In this document: positions 1-12,100 of the stretch, one piece after another
How the letters are laid out: each line of letters begins with the position of its first letter
Numbering within the stretch: the first letter of the stretch is position 1
Source of the DNA: Phragmites australis
Lineage: Eukaryota; Streptophyta; Magnoliopsida; Poales; Poaceae
Reading direction: 5' to 3'
Assembly (NCBI RefSeq): GCF_958298935.1
Contig: NC_084940.1
Span: 15,929,146 to 15,993,145, forward strand
Length of the DNA stretch: 64,000 bases
Made by a program: the position numbers and the translations under genes
The notes under the pieces: model-generated
What the model was told of the DNA's origin: nothing
What the model saw: the letters and a program-made list of their open reading frames with translations, nothing else
The model's database searches: none

Positions 1-1599
1 GACACAACTAAATGATTCACCAATTGGTTTTCTCATTGATAGATGTAGCTATTTATACATGGTGAACAGATGTCTATTGCCCAATGGGCATGAGTAACTA
101 TCGGGCGCTAATCACTTTGGTTCATAACAGAAATCTCTCCCCCGACTCGATTGTTTATGTACTCCAGTAGCCTTATATAAAGTAATCTCTATCTCTAACA
201 GACTTGGTTATGATAACTAAAAATTAATCTCTATCTCTTAAAATTTTTGGTACTTACCTAACAAATAATATTGCTATTGCTATACAATCGGATGGATTGG
301 TACTGTTACCGATCCAGCAACTGGTTGATGCACGCTAGCGTATATTCATTCTTTAACACTCAACACTTAAAAGATTTTGTTAGCTCATGAGACAAAATTG
401 GAATCAAAGCTTCAGTTCAAGTCATTCTCCAGCGAGGTCAATGTGAAACCAAGTGGAAATATGGCTTTGTTTATATGTGATGAGTGATTGATAAGTGTGT
501 TGATTTGGTTTGATGATTTTGAATTGCATGAGCTTGTATATGTACAGCAGTTATGATCATGACTAACCAAAGTTGTAAAAAAATGGTTTTGGCATTTTTG
601 TGACCGAGGTCAGGAAAATTATACACGCTGGATGATCCGATGCTGAAGAAAATGAACTCACTGGATGACCTGGCGTTCATATGCAGTACACACCGGAGTT
701 TCAATGTAGAAGCAAACATTGAAGTACAAGTTGCATAGTTCGGTGTTGGGCATCAGTGAACGCCAGAGATTTTCTTGTAGAGAGGTTGCAAATTGGCTCT
801 GGTGGACTTGTACCCATCGAATGGTCCGACGCTCAAAGGGATGAGAGTCGGATGCTTCACTGGACAAATTCTTCTAGAGAGGTTGCAAACTGGGCTGACT
901 GATGAGTTGAACACTCTGGATGGTCCGGTGCTCACAAGGAGTGTATACCGGATCATCCAGCATTCACGTTTTCACTAAGATGTGCTTTCAATTGAGAATT
1001 TTTTTCTTGACTAATCTATAATGGGTTTGGAGATGCATGTATGCTTGTCTCATGGTGTGCAGGTGATGGATGCAACTTGACAGGCGACACAGGATGATCG
1101 GGGCCAAGCATGGTGTTTAGTGCTAGATGATCGAGGAAGCCAAGCGGAGTCAAGGGTGATCCTAGCTAGGCACATGAAGGTCAAGCAAAGCACGAGAAGA
1201 TGGCGTGTTGACAAAGTCAAGTGAAGGGGATGTTGGTGCAAGTGACAAGGCAGCCTGAGAGATCGGGTGCAGAAGAGACTTACTGGTGGTCAAGATCACA
1301 AGACGGAGTACACGCGTCAACATCGGGATGCATTCTTGGGGTCAGAGCAAGTGATAGTGAGTCACACTTTGAGAAGCGTGCGAGGTGGTTTGGCATCAAA
1401 ACCGTGAAAGGATAGAGTCCATCTGGCATCATCACGAAGCTAGCTTCGAGGTGAAGCTATGTCCTGAAGAAGCCATGACCGTTTGATGAATGGAGTGAAA
1501 AATAAACCAGAATGCTCCAATGGTAGGTAGCAGGCCATTGGAAGAGAGGGGTATTTTGGGAACAAGAAAACTAAAGGCCAATGCTGCCTCACAAGGCCT
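1..1599. other. Unassigned repetitive flank, no gene recognised
   Basis: No reading frame here resembles a protein I know. An imperfect internal repeat is visible: the string AGAGAGGTTGCAAA occurs near 780 and again near 875, about 96 bases apart, and GGATGATCC-like strings recur between 630 and 960. The stretch 1020-1560, with its purine-rich style, resembles degenerate grass LTR sequence, but I could not find paired ends. Left unassigned. Confidence 0.4.
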
Positions 1600-1811
1600 C
1601 ACTATTGTAGAAACCCCCTTCACTGTCGGCTCCAAAACCACATTCACTGCGGGTTTTGGAGCCGGCAGTGGGCAACGGGCAGTGATAGTCGTGACTATCA
1701 CTGCCAGCTCGGTGGACAGCAGTGAAGGGCCTTATCACTGCCGGCTCAAGGATTCAGCTGGCAGTGATAAACCTGAAATCACTATTGGCTGAAGGATTCA
1801 GCCGGCAGTAT
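1600..1811. repeat. CACTA terminal and subterminal inverted repeats
   Basis: After the CACTA end, a CACTGCCGGCTC-type motif recurs in both orientations. Clear hairpin arms are 1621-1639 with 1652-1670 (CTCCAAAACC against GGTTTTGGAG), 1681-1690 with 1693-1702 (AGTGATAGTC against GACTATCACT), and 1732-1746 with 1756-1770 (TTATCACTGCC against GGCAGTGATAA). Such subterminal motif arrays are the transposase-accessory binding sites of En/Spm elements; binding here is inferred. Confidence 0.7.
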
Positions 1812-2021
1812 TTTGCCTCTCCTCCCTCCCCTCCTCCCTCTCTCTGTCCTCTTTGTACTCCCTCTCACTCCTCGATCTCTCCGTCTCTCTCTCAATACAT
1901 GCATACAATGATACATATATTTAATGTAAGTCGATAATAAATGCACCTCATTAATACATAGTAATGAACACATATTTCAAGTCATAGACATTGAAAAACA
2001 CACATATGTACATAATAGTTC

Positions 2022-2507
2022 TCACATGTCACCCCCTGAAAAGTCGGTTGAGTTCAGCCAGTCCAGTATCCCTCTACCTGTACCTCTACTTCCTCTTCCA
2101 TGATGAGGACCGCGTCTCCGCACTATCGACTGTTGGCGTGTGTACATCCGGAGACGCGGGGAGGGGGGCGATGGTGGTGGAGCATTGGACCCGGGCACGC
2201 CTGATCGACCACAACGTCGTTTAAGCTCCAGGCTCACTGGCGTATCGAAGACATCGAAGTCTAACACTTGAACGCCTCTACAATTTGAGCCTTCAGCCTC
2301 CTCTGCAACACACTGATGGGCCACCCTCTCGTCCTCCTCCTCTTGGGCACGCTTACAGGACACAGCTTCTTGCTCCTCCACAGCGCACAGCTGACGGGCC
2401 AGCCTCTCATCCTTGTCCTGGGCATGCTTCCTGGCCACTGCTTCTTGCTCCTCCTTCGCATCATTATTGGAAGGCCATCCCGTCGATACCAACTTCGCAT
2501 CATACAT
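2022..2507 (-). CDS. Hypothetical Glu/Arg-rich ORF at the 3' side of the CACTA
   Basis: An open frame of 161 codons follows the protease stop codon on the same strand. The first half is charged and repetitive: two related blocks contain EEQEAV followed by a basic or charged run and RLARQ or RVAHQ, which suggests a short internal duplication with helical propensity. The second half is proline- and arginine-rich (APPPSPPSPRLR). I do not recognise a family. It may be a leftover exon of the element (a TnpA-like or ORF2 tail) or simply non-coding sequence. Its only support is the length of the open frame and the repeated block. Confidence 0.25.
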   Translation of the reverse strand: MYDAKLVSTGWPSNNDAKEEQEAVARKHAQDKDERLARQLCAVEEQEAVSCKRAQEEEDERVAHQCVAEEAEGSNCRGVQVLDFDVFDTPVSLELKRRCGRSGVPGSNAPPPSPPSPRLRMYTRQQSIVRRRGPHHGRGSRGTGRGILDWLNSTDFSGGDM

Positions 2508-2572
2508 AGTAATTCATATCATTCATTAATAATAGTAATGAATGACATACATTAATATCGTGTCATTTGGCA

Positions 2573-3610
2573 AAATATAATACGTTGTCAAGCCCCTTGG
2601 TAGCCTTCCTCCTTATCGCATACTCTCTACTAGAAGGAATGGTGTCATCTGAAGATCTATGACGCGTGGACAGCACGATCCGTTCATGAAACTCGCCGTT
2701 TGGGTTGATAATATGTTCTAATAAGAACCTGGTGATCTATTCTTGAAGGGCATGTATTTCTGTAGGTTGTAACGCATTTGTGCATAGTTTCGAGTGTTGT
2801 GTTTGAAGAATCGAAAGAAATAGTCCTTGAACACATATAGAAATTGAAAAGAAGGTATCAATATGTTTTTAATTTCATACCTCAAGATCATTGAAACTAA
2901 CAACGTCTCCGTCAGGGCTGAATGCGTGCATATTAGTAACAACATAAAACGTGCAGAGATTGTTGCCGGCTGGCTGCCTCATACACTTTAAGAGGGAAGG
3001 ATTCATCAGTGGAATGAATTGAACCTTTTTATTCAGTAGGAAATGCAAGACATGAATATTCCTTGCGTACCGAAAAGTCGATTTTTACATCATATTGCTT
3101 CCTGAATGGAAAGTAGATGATACTCTTTTTCAGTATTTTGTGTATGCCCTGTACGTGAATATGAATACCAATTAAACTTAGATGCAATCGTCGAGAAGAT
3201 TAAATGATCGAGTTAACCTGTTTAGCATGTTGATGTGGTGTTGGTAAGTCATATGATCTCTCTTTTGTGAGTGACAATGATCTTGCTCAAGTCTGGGTGG
3301 ATGACAAGGAGGATCCAATGAAAACTGCAGAATATGTCACCATAGCAAATTAGTACTAGAATCGAGTTGCCCATAAAATGAGGATGCCCTGGCGTGCAAA
3401 CACGTACTCATAATTGTAGGGTAACAGTATGAATTTCTTGTATTGGTGGTGAAGTAGACACTTCAATAAGTAGTCCTCGGTGAAGTCTGGATTCTCACTT
3501 ATAAGTTTCTGGTTCACAAGCCCAGGATCGATGAATCCTACTTTCTTATCTAAGTCTTGTCCGCATGCTTGGATCTCCATTCTACGAAAGAGAGAAGTTA
3601 GCTATGCAAT
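2573..3610 (-). pseudogene. C48/Ulp1-like cysteine protease domain of the CACTA ORF2 protein
   Basis: The minus strand encodes a domain resembling the SUMO-protease (Ulp1, peptidase C48) module fused to grass CACTA proteins. Landmarks are VGFIDPGLVNQ and KCLLHHQYKKFILLPYN (3400-3560), the catalytic histidine context FHWILLVIHPD (His codon 3318-3320), the catalytic cysteine context GNNLCTFYVV (Cys codon 2953-2955), and a tail with NPNGEFHER and DDTIPSSREYA ending at a stop near 2573. The segments lie in different frames, so frameshifts or unremoved introns separate them. Both catalytic residues remain readable. In this family the protease is an accessory ORF of unknown target; no function is claimed for this copy. 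Confidence 0.6.
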
Positions 3611-4312
3611 TTCAAGGTACAAGATCATAGAACGTGAATTATATGCATAAGTCACTTACGAAGTCCACACTCTGACTATAGCCACGTCGAGGGCATTTGC
3701 CTTATACAATTCATACAAGTTCTTGAAATACACCCAGAAGGAGCCATCCCCGTTGAGGAAATAATCATCTTTATATCTTACGGGGAACGCCTGAAAACCC
3801 TGTCTAGAATGCTCCAAGTACCATTGATGTAATCAGCGCATTTGAGTTGTAAGGTTTCTTTCTATATTTAGTTTGACCAAAGGTTTGGTTAACTCAAACG
3901 GCCATGTAATATCCATCTTTTGGATATCCGCTCCCACAGTAAGCCGTGCTAGTTCCTCTGCTGTTATTCTTGATTCAGCTAGGAAGTCTGCAATGCTTGG
4001 AGTATCCTTAATGATTGGGTCTGACTTGCTCTTGGCCTGTTTCTTACTGATGTGTTCATAGTTAGTCGGTGGCTTTCTTGAAGTTGCCCCCGTCTGTTTA
4101 ACTTTGGCATTTTCGTGAAAAATTTAACGGCATCTTCAGGCACAACAGGCTTCGGTGGAGGTGGTGGTATGGAAATGAGACGTGACACTGGCATCCACAA
4201 TCTTTTTGGTTTCCTTAGCAGTGAGTGAATAGACATCCTTGGGTTCCACCAACTTCATAGATGCCACCGACTTTTTAGATGATGTCGTCTGTTTGGATGC
4301 TGTGGAACCTGA

Positions 4313-4888
4313 TCATGTTTTCTGAGTTGATGGTTGGGTTCTTGATGGTGATGGCTTCTTGAGCAGTGGACTTCTTTGAGGCGATAGCTGAGGAGGTGGA
4401 CTTCTTCTAGGAGATGGGTGAGGAGAGCGAGATCTAAGAGGTGACGACAGCCCGAGGTATGCTGGAGAGTAGAGGTTCTCGGGAGTTGTCCCTAGTGGAA
4501 ATACTATGTAGGCTTTCTCCCACGCAATGAATGTGTGCTCGTTCTCTCCTATAGTGTTTGCCCCCTCCTCTGCGGGGTAGTCCACCTTAACATGGCGGTA
4601 CTGGTCAACTGCCTCGTCTACTTTGACAACAGCATAGCCCTCCGGTATCGGACGTCCGTGCAATTATTCATAGGAGCCACAGGGATAACCCACGCCGGAA
4701 GCCACCTTGATGGTAATGTTCCTAGCACCAATGTATAGTTCACACGGTGTCCGTGCTGTGATGAGGTCCACAGGATAACTAATGGATTCAACTCTTGGAA
4801 CTCCCGTAGATGCACAGCTACTCCTACGACCACTGGGGCTAGAGCGCGCACCATCAGGAGACACTTTCGGTCGTTCCTGTTCGCTCAC
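4313..4888 (-). pseudogene. DUF8039 domain of the CACTA ORF2 protein
   Basis: The block from about 4830 down to 4490 reads YPVDLITARTPCELYIGARN, then HGRPIPEGYAVVKVDEA, then GENEHTFIAWEKAYIVFP. This is the pattern I associate with DUF8039, found between Transposase_24 and the C48 protease in grass CACTA proteins. The frame carries a stop near 4664 between GSYE and HGRP. Downstream (4313-4480) it turns Ser/Pro-rich (RSRSPHPSPRRSPPP), a disordered linker before the protease. Upstream is SPDGARSSPSGRR, also low complexity. Confidence 0.6.
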
Positions 4889-5039
4889 AATGGCACCCTG
4901 TTGTCACATGAGGGCTTCGGACACTGCTTGTGCTATTTTTTCTTCTGTATGTTCTCTCTCCTTTTTTAGTGCTTATTCAAGCATTTCCATCATCCTAGCT
5001 TGTTCTGCAGCTCGTTCTGCATCTCGCGCTGGTCGGGAT

Positions 5040-5967
5040 CTCTTTAGACTCTTGTAACTGTTGATGTTGCCTGGAAATCCAAATTTCCAACCCATCACCC
5101 CAATGCCTCATGTGTGACATCGTGCTCCTTGTTTCCCAAGGCCAAAGTGAGCTCGTCCCTATCCCTGTCTAGCTTGAAAGAGCCTTTTGAAGACTGCTTG
5201 TGGGCTTCTGCAAGCTTTTTTGCAATATCTTGCGTCGCTTCCAGGTCTTTGGAGGTCGTAAAGGATAAGCTTCCATCAGACGAGTAAGAAGCACGCCTCC
5301 CAAGAAGGAAGTGTGTCGATCGTTCGCTCCAGCCCTCCGTCTCAGGTGTGACACCTCTCTCTCGCAGTTCATCTAGCTGTTGTTACCATTGCCTTTCTTT
5401 CCTCATGTACCCACGACTGCCGACTCTGTGGGGGTACAGGTTCTTCTTCGAGTTTGGTTTGTTCACCTCACTCAACCTCTGTGCTTCTTCCGACAACTTG
5501 TACTCTGTAAAGGCTTGCCAATGATCTTCCAGTTGTGGCCATTTGTGGAAATCTAGCGTTGTACCTTTCTGCACATACGTTCTGTTTAGTATCCCCTTCT
5601 AGTTCTTAAAGGAAAGGCCCATGATCATTAGCGTCTTATGCTTAACTACTTCCATATCTGTCTCTTCAGGAAAGTCGAACTGCTCTAATATCTTGGGCCA
5701 CAAGATGTTATTCTTGATTGAATCAGGAACCACGTGCGGATCACCTCGTTCACCAATCCACAATCTGTAGCTGATGGGCACGTGATCCTTAACAACAATC
5801 CCACAGACTGACTTGTATGGTCCCAGAACTCTCTCTGGTGCAGTTGGCTCCTTTGCTGGTGAGACCTCTGGGATCACAAATCGTCCCGTAGGCATCTTCG
5901 AGGGACCTCGGACATAATGCCACTCCTGGGATTGCTCATTGTCATGACCCTCCAGAGCGTCAAGCAT
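5040..5967 (-). pseudogene. Transposase_24 (Ptta/En/Spm family) domain of the CACTA ORF2 protein
   Basis: Minus-strand segments give, in order, VCGIVVKDHVPISYRLWIG and WPKILEQFDFPEE (5599-5967), WQAFTEYKLSEEAQRLSE with HRVGSRGYMRK (5383-5574), and GSFKLDRDRDELTLALGN (about 5120-5210). These are characteristic blocks of the plant Transposase_24 family (PF03004). A stop at 5599-5601 and frame changes break the gene. Upstream sequence to 6131 includes an acidic piece (DQTDTCGGDE) that may belong to the first exon before the Tekay insertion. It lies head-first in the same gene as the DUF8039 and C48 segments. Confidence 0.65.
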
Positions 5968-6668
5968 CTGCGCATAAGTGAAAAACTATTGGGAACCTAT
6001 ACGATAATATGTACAGCAGATGCATTCATCTACTTATGAATTATCTCATCGCCTCCACATGTGTCTGTTTGGTCCAGGTTGAGGTAGTGGCTTGGGCTAC
6101 CTTCTTCAATATTTGATGATGGCACTACATGTGTCACACCCGATTTTAACGGACAAAACCAAGTGCGGCTTATGTGTGCTCAGGAAGTTAACACACATAA
6201 GGATATCATAGGTGAAGTAGCAAAAGTAATACTTTTATTAAATAAACGTTCACTTCTTAAAGAATAAAGATTTCACCTAAACAACCTCAAAAATTAAACT
6301 AAATGACAGCATCTAAATGACGGCAGCAGGACGAAAGTATTGGCGACCAAGCACTCCACAGGCACCGACTGGAAGACACGCCCCTAGAACACCAGGTCAT
6401 CATCTTGGAAATCTTCAAAATCTTCCATTGAGCAACATACATTTTTGTAGGAGAAAGCAATGGTGAGCACATAGAGTACTCAGCAAGTGTGGGAAAGTAA
6501 TGATATGCAGGCTTATATCAAAAATAGGCTAACACATGGTATTTTGCGTAAATGTGAGTATTGAAAATACATTTGGACTCAAAAACATTACGCACTTATT
6601 AAATGAATGTAACCCAAACAGTTCAGCATCCAACATACAAGGCTTCCCACCTTGTACACCATAACTGT

Positions 6669-6761
6669 CTAGTACTCCCTGTACTATAACCAAAACCATC
6701 TAGTACTCCCTGTACCAGAACCATCGCCAACTAGTACTCCCTGTACTAAAACATAACCAAC
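6669..6761. repeat. 31-bp tandem repeat, three copies, inside the LTR
   Basis: The string CTAGTACTCCCTGTAC occurs at 6669, 6700 and 6731, so the period is 31 bases. The rest of each unit (ATAACCAAAACCAT and variants) is less conserved. It falls in the long U5/leader part of the LTR. Confidence 0.8.
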
Positions 6762-8590
6762 ACCCTCTAATCATGTGAGGATCCAAGTCTCTCATATCCG
6801 TGAGCACGGCTGTTATAACAGTTTTACACTCTGCAGAGATTGTCCATCTTTCCCCACGAGTTAGTGAATTCCATGTTGCCGCGTTTGCAAGACACTTAAC
6901 ACACGCCAGTGGTGTGCCACCAAGAATCACTGTATGACACTTTCCACTAACTAGAGACTAACCCAGTATGTGTCTGCGCACTAGGTTTCATCGCCAGGCT
7001 TTACGCGAGTTCAACTCCTACCCAGAAGCCCCCTTTTGAGCTAACCCAACACACACTGGATAGACTCTAATCAGTATGTCACGCCTTACCCATATCAGCC
7101 TCGTGGTTGATACGTTACTTCTTGGGTTATCGCTCCACGAACTGGTCCTTACTTAGGCTACTTGAGCCAACACTAAACCAACATCATAACCATGATAACC
7201 ATCAAATGCTAGACCATTAACAAATTAACCATCAATGTTGTATATGTTCATTAGTCAAGATTATAACACTTCTCAATATCCCAAAAGCATGGCTAAGCAA
7301 TCTACCCACAAAAGACACCTAACAATAAACCATCTAGGTTCCAAGGAATGATAAGGGAAAATCTAGGGAAAACCCTAACATAGGTAACTACCCATCATAT
7401 TGACAGACATTGCATGCAGTTTTATGAACAAAATATTTAAAAACATAGGTTCAATATGATCAAGGACACTTACCTTCTCCTTGCTGCTGCTCAGTGTATT
7501 CTTGCTCCTGGTCTTGATGTTCCTCAAATTGATCTGGGGCGTTGTCGGCTAATCGCACAATAACCGGCAAACAAACAAACAAGATACAGTAAGAACAGAG
7601 CACAAAACAAAAGAACAACAAGATAAAATCTATCTAGGAAAAAAGAGCACTGAAAAACGAATCTATCGGCGCAAGAATCGCTTAAAACGGAGCTACGACG
7701 AAAAAGTTAGGGCTAAAACAAATCTAGGGTTTAATCTGAAAAAGAAAAGGGCTTATTTAGAATAAAATAGAAAGTTCAGGGACCTTTTTGTAAAAATAGG
7801 GGACCTAATTATAATTATGAAAAGGTCAGGGACTAATATGTAAAAAGGTAGGTGCTTTTTGCTAAAAATAGAGAAGTTTAGGGGCTTTCTTGCAAAATTA
7901 CCAATTAAAAGGATTATCTGAAATTATTTTTAGATTGAAAAACCTCTTTTATTACGTGGCTGCTGACTGGTTTGACACATAGGCAAGAGGGTTGAGATGG
8001 CAGTTGAGGTGGCAAGATGACGTGGCAAAACGACTGACTGGGTTCAAGCATAAACACGTGGCGCTACGCTATTGGTTGTTGAAGGGGTATGTTCGGATCT
8101 AATCTCGGCCGTGCAAAACAGATCCGGCAACTCAGAGGAGCTCGGCTATCGGGGAAAGAAGTCACGATGACGCTGAGGGGGTTTGCGGCGGCGCACGGCC
8201 GGGAAACTCGCCGGAATCGGTTCCAGCTCGCCAGTGGCAACGACGAGCGGTGAAATCCGAAGAGGGAAGCATGACGGATCCGTTTTAGGATTTACCTTGG
8301 GCAGGGCGGTACTGGATGGGCTCGGCGACGGAAGGAGCAGCGGAGGACCTCGGGATGTCATCAGGAAGGGGTCTCCAATGGCGCAGGAGCCAAGGCGACG
8401 GCGGGGAGTGCTTCGGTTGATGGCCGCGGTTCTGCTAGGCTGCTCGGGTGAAGCTCAACTGTGCTAGGGTGGCTCGGCGGCGTGCTCAACCGAGAGGTGG
8501 CGACAATGGTGGCGGTGGGGCTCGAGATCGGCGAAATTGGCTTGTGACTCGGTGGGTTTGGGACGAGATGAGATCAGGGGAGGGGTCCTA

Positions 8591-8600
8591 GTTATATAGG
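8591..8600 (-). promoter_or_regulatory. TATA box of the Tekay-type LTR
   Basis: The minus strand reads GCCTATATAACTAGG, a good TATA box, followed by a pyrimidine-rich stretch (CCCCTCCCCTGATC) where transcription of LTR elements usually starts. The distance to the LTR 5' end is about 510 bases, a normal U3 length. The matching position in the 5' LTR is missing, so this TATA box can only drive transcription out of the 3' LTR, toward the CACTA at lower coordinates. Confidence 0.55.
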
Positions 8601-9107
8601 CGGGGTCTCGTGCAGAAAAAGGGAACGCGGCGGCTCGTACTCCACTCAGACTCAGTCGATGGCGCGGCGGGCAGACTCCGGGTCGGAGACGACGGCACAG
8701 CGAAGGCGGCTTCTGCGTGGGCGTCTTCGGCACGTTGCTGGTGGGTGCTGGGCCGGACCGAGGCCCAGGCGGAGGAAGAGTAAGGCCGGCCGGCTGGGCT
8801 GAGGCCGAAAGAAAAGAGAGAGAGATTTGGGCCGGAGGGAAAAAGGCAGCCCGAGAAGGTTTATTCTTTTTCTTTTTTTCTAAATTCAAATTCAAAACAA
8901 ATCCACTTCAAACAAAATCCATCAAAAGCCAAATAAAAATCCTATTTGCCTAATTCAGCATGAATGCATAATAATCAATTATATCCTAGTCAAATATATC
9001 TTTCTTTTATATAAAATAGGATTTTTACCCTTTTTAATTATTTAAACTCATATTAAATTCTAGCAAATTTAAGAAATTTCTAAAGGTGGAAAAATTAGGG
9101 TGTTACA

Positions 9108-9121
9108 AACCTACCCCCCTT
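9108..9121 (-). other. Polypurine tract of the Tekay-type element
   Basis: In sense the bases just before the 3' LTR read AAGGGGGGTAGGTT, followed directly by TGTAACACCC. This is the plus-strand primer site expected at this place and fixes the inner edge of the 3' LTR at 9107. Confidence 0.75.
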
Positions 9122-12100
9122 GGAATGAATCTCGCCCTCGAGATTCACATGGAGCAGAGAAGAGATGAGGAAACTCCGCCTTCAGATCTTCTTCTCTTTT
9201 CCAAGTTGCTTCATCTTCCGAGTGGTGACCCCATTGCACTTTGCACATTGGTATTACCTTGGTTCTGGTTACTCTTTCTGATCTCTCAAGAATCTTCTCA
9301 GGATACTCTGTATAGGAGAGATCTTCCTGAACATCCAGTTCCTCCATTGGTAATTGTTCCTCCGGCACTCGAGGACACTTCTTCAATTGGGAAACATAGA
9401 AGACATCGTGCACATCTGACAGTTGATGCGGTAACTCCAACTGATAAGCTACTTCTCCTCTCTTATCCAATATCTTGAAGGGTCCAATGAATCTTGGTGA
9501 CAACTTTCCTTTAACCTTAAACCTACGAAGACCTCTTATAGGCAAAACCTTAAGATAGACGAAATCTCTAATTTTGAAAACTAATTCTCTTCACCTGTTA
9601 TCAACATAACTTTTTTGTCTGGATTGTGCAATCCTCATATTGTCTCGAATTATCTGAACTTGCTTTTTTGCATCTCGTAGAACTTCTGGACCAAAGACCT
9701 GACTTTCTCCTGTCTCATTCCAAAATAGCGGTGTTCTACATTTCCTTCCATACAAGGCTTCAAATGGAGATATTTGGAGACTTGTCTGATAACTGTTGTT
9801 ATACGAAAACTCTGCATATGGCAAACTTTTATCCCAACTCTTACCATACTTCAGAGCACACGCTCTTAGCATATCCTCAAGTATCTGATTTACCCTTTCT
9901 GTCTGACCATCTGTTTGAGGGTGATAGGCAGAACTAAAATTCAACTTCGTGTCCATAGACTCATATAGCTTCTGCCAAAACTTGGAGGTAAACTGAGTTC
10001 CTCTATCCGAAACAATCTGCTAGTCTAGCTCCACTATATGTAGTCTTAACCGGAATAAAATGGGCGACCTTAGTTAAATGATCAATTACAACCCATATAG
10101 AATCATATCCATTCTGGGTACGGGGCAATCCGACAATGAAATCCATACCAATCTCCTCCCATTTCCATTCAGGTATCTTCAAAGGTTGCAGTAACCCTGC
10201 TGGTCTCTGATGTTCTGCTTTGACTTTCTGGCAAGTATCACACAGGGCTATGTATTCTGCAACTTCTCTTTTCATTCCATACCACCAATAACGATCCTTA
10301 AGATCCTGATACATCTTTGTACTTCCAGGGTGAATAGAATATGCTGATTCATGAGCTTCTCTCAGAATCATCCTTTTAATATCCTCCCGGTTATGCACAC
10401 AAATTCTCTTTTTGAACCACACAGTACCTTGACTGTCTTCCGTAAATCCTGGAGCTTTATCTTTCTTAATAAGCTGTCTAATTTATTTGAGCTTCTCGTC
10501 TTCTAGTTGACTTTTCCGAATTTGTTATTCAAGAGTGCAATCTATTTCCATGGTGGTTATTTCCATATCTGCTACAAATCCAAGGTTGAGCTTCTCAAAC
10601 TCTTTCCATAACCCAGGTTGACTATCTTGAACCATCACCGAATTACTGTAACCCTTCCGGCTCAAAGCATTGGCTACAACATTTGCTTTTCCTCGATGAT
10701 AGTGAATCCCCACATCATAGTCCTTTATTAACTCCAACCATCTACGCTGACGAAAGTTTAGATCCGGTTGAGTGAAAATATACTTTAAACTCTTATGATC
10801 CGTGTATATTTCACAGCATTTTCCGATGAGATAATGCCTCCAAATCTTGAATGCATGAACCACAGCTGCTAATTCTAAATCATGTGTAGGGTAGTGTTCT
10901 TCACACTTCCTTAACTGTCTTGACGCATAGGCCACGACCCAACCTTCTTGCATGCGAACACATCCAAGTCCTTGTCGCGAAGCATCACAGTAGATATCGA
11001 AATTCTTGCTAATGTCTGGTAGAACTAGCACTGGAGCCGTAGTCAATCTCTTCTTCAATTCTTCAAAACTTGCTTGACAAGCAGGGCTCCACTTAAAAAC
11101 CACATTTTTCTGAAGCAAAGAGGTAAGAGGTCGGGCTATCCTAGAGAACCCTTCTATAGAGCGGCGATAGTATCTTGCTAGTCCAAGAAAACTCCTGATC
11201 TCTGACACGTTGGTAGGTGGTAACCAATTCAATACATCATTTACTTTACTGGAATCTACTGCTACACCTCCATCGGTTAAGATATGGCTAAGAAATGCGA
11301 CTTGATCTAACCAAAAATCACACTTGCTAAGCTTGGCATGCAGCTGATGTTCTCTGAGTGTCTACAGCACAATTCTCAAATGTTCTTCATGTTCTTCCTC
11401 ACTTCTAGAGAAAATTAGAATGTCATCAATGAACACCACTATAAACTTGTCCAGATAATCCATAAATACCTTGTTCATGAGATTCCTGAAGTAGGCTGGG
11501 GCATTGGTTAATCCGAATGACATAACAGTATACTCATATAGCCCATATCGAGTACTGAAGGCAGTCTTTAGTACATCTGACGGTTGAATCTTCAGCTGAT
11601 AGTATCCAGACCTTAGATCAATCTTGGAGAACACTCGGGCTCCTCTCATCTGATCAAACAAATCCTCAATCTGGGGCAACGGATACTTGTTCTTAATGGT
11701 TACCTCATTGAGCGCTCTGTAATCTACACACATTCTTCGACTACCATCCTTCTTATCCACGAAAAGAACTAGGGCTCCCCAAGGTGAGGCACTTGGTCTA
11801 ATGAAACCTCTGCTTAATTGTTCTTGGATTTGCTTCTTTAACTCAACTAGGTCGTTAGCCGACATTCTATATGGCCTTTTTGTTATAGGGGCCGTACCAG
11901 GTATCAACTCAATGACAAACTTGACTTCTCGATCAGGTGGCATACCTGGCAATTCATCGGGGAAGACATCGGGAAACTCACAAACTACCTTGATCTGATC
12001 AATGGTTGTTCCTTCAAGCGAATTGAGAGATCGATCCTCTACTGCTGGTACAGCAGCCATGAACTCAACTTTGGTACCTTCTCCATTGGTTAGGTGAACT

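Larger units (their letters stand above)
1600..6131 (-). mobile_element. CACTA (En/Spm-like) DNA transposon, 5' part of window, right end not found
   Basis: The left terminus CACTATTGTAGAA starts at 1600 and is followed by inverted subterminal repeats. Inside, on the minus strand, are three protein signatures in the order found in grass CACTA accessory genes: Transposase_24 (5040-5967), DUF8039 (4313-4888) and a C48/Ulp1-like cysteine protease (2573-3610). All are interrupted by stops and frameshifts. No DDE-type Tnp2 transposase is seen, so this copy is presumably non-autonomous. The right side is interrupted at 6132 by the LTR of a Tekay-type retrotransposon. I did not find the matching CTACAATAGTG end, so the true right boundary is unknown. 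Confidence 0.7.
6132..9107 (-). repeat. 3' LTR of the Tekay-type element (2976 bp)
   Basis: On the plus strand it begins TGTCACACCC (6132) and ends GGTGTTACA (9107), giving TGTAACACCC...GGGTGTGACA in sense orientation, with the standard TG...CA ends. The first 300 bases (6132-6436) match the 5' LTR remnant at 14806-15114. A GC-rich stretch at 8100-8850 surrounds the TATA box. U3 is short (about 9107-8600 in sense), and R plus U5 are very long. No own gene is claimed inside; open frames at 8146-8895 lie in GC-rich promoter/leader sequence. Confidence 0.85.

Noticed and set aside
8146..8895. Open frames on both strands in a GC-rich stretch
   Set aside because: They lie in U3/R of the Tekay-type LTR; high GC makes long frames by chance, and no protein family is recognisable.
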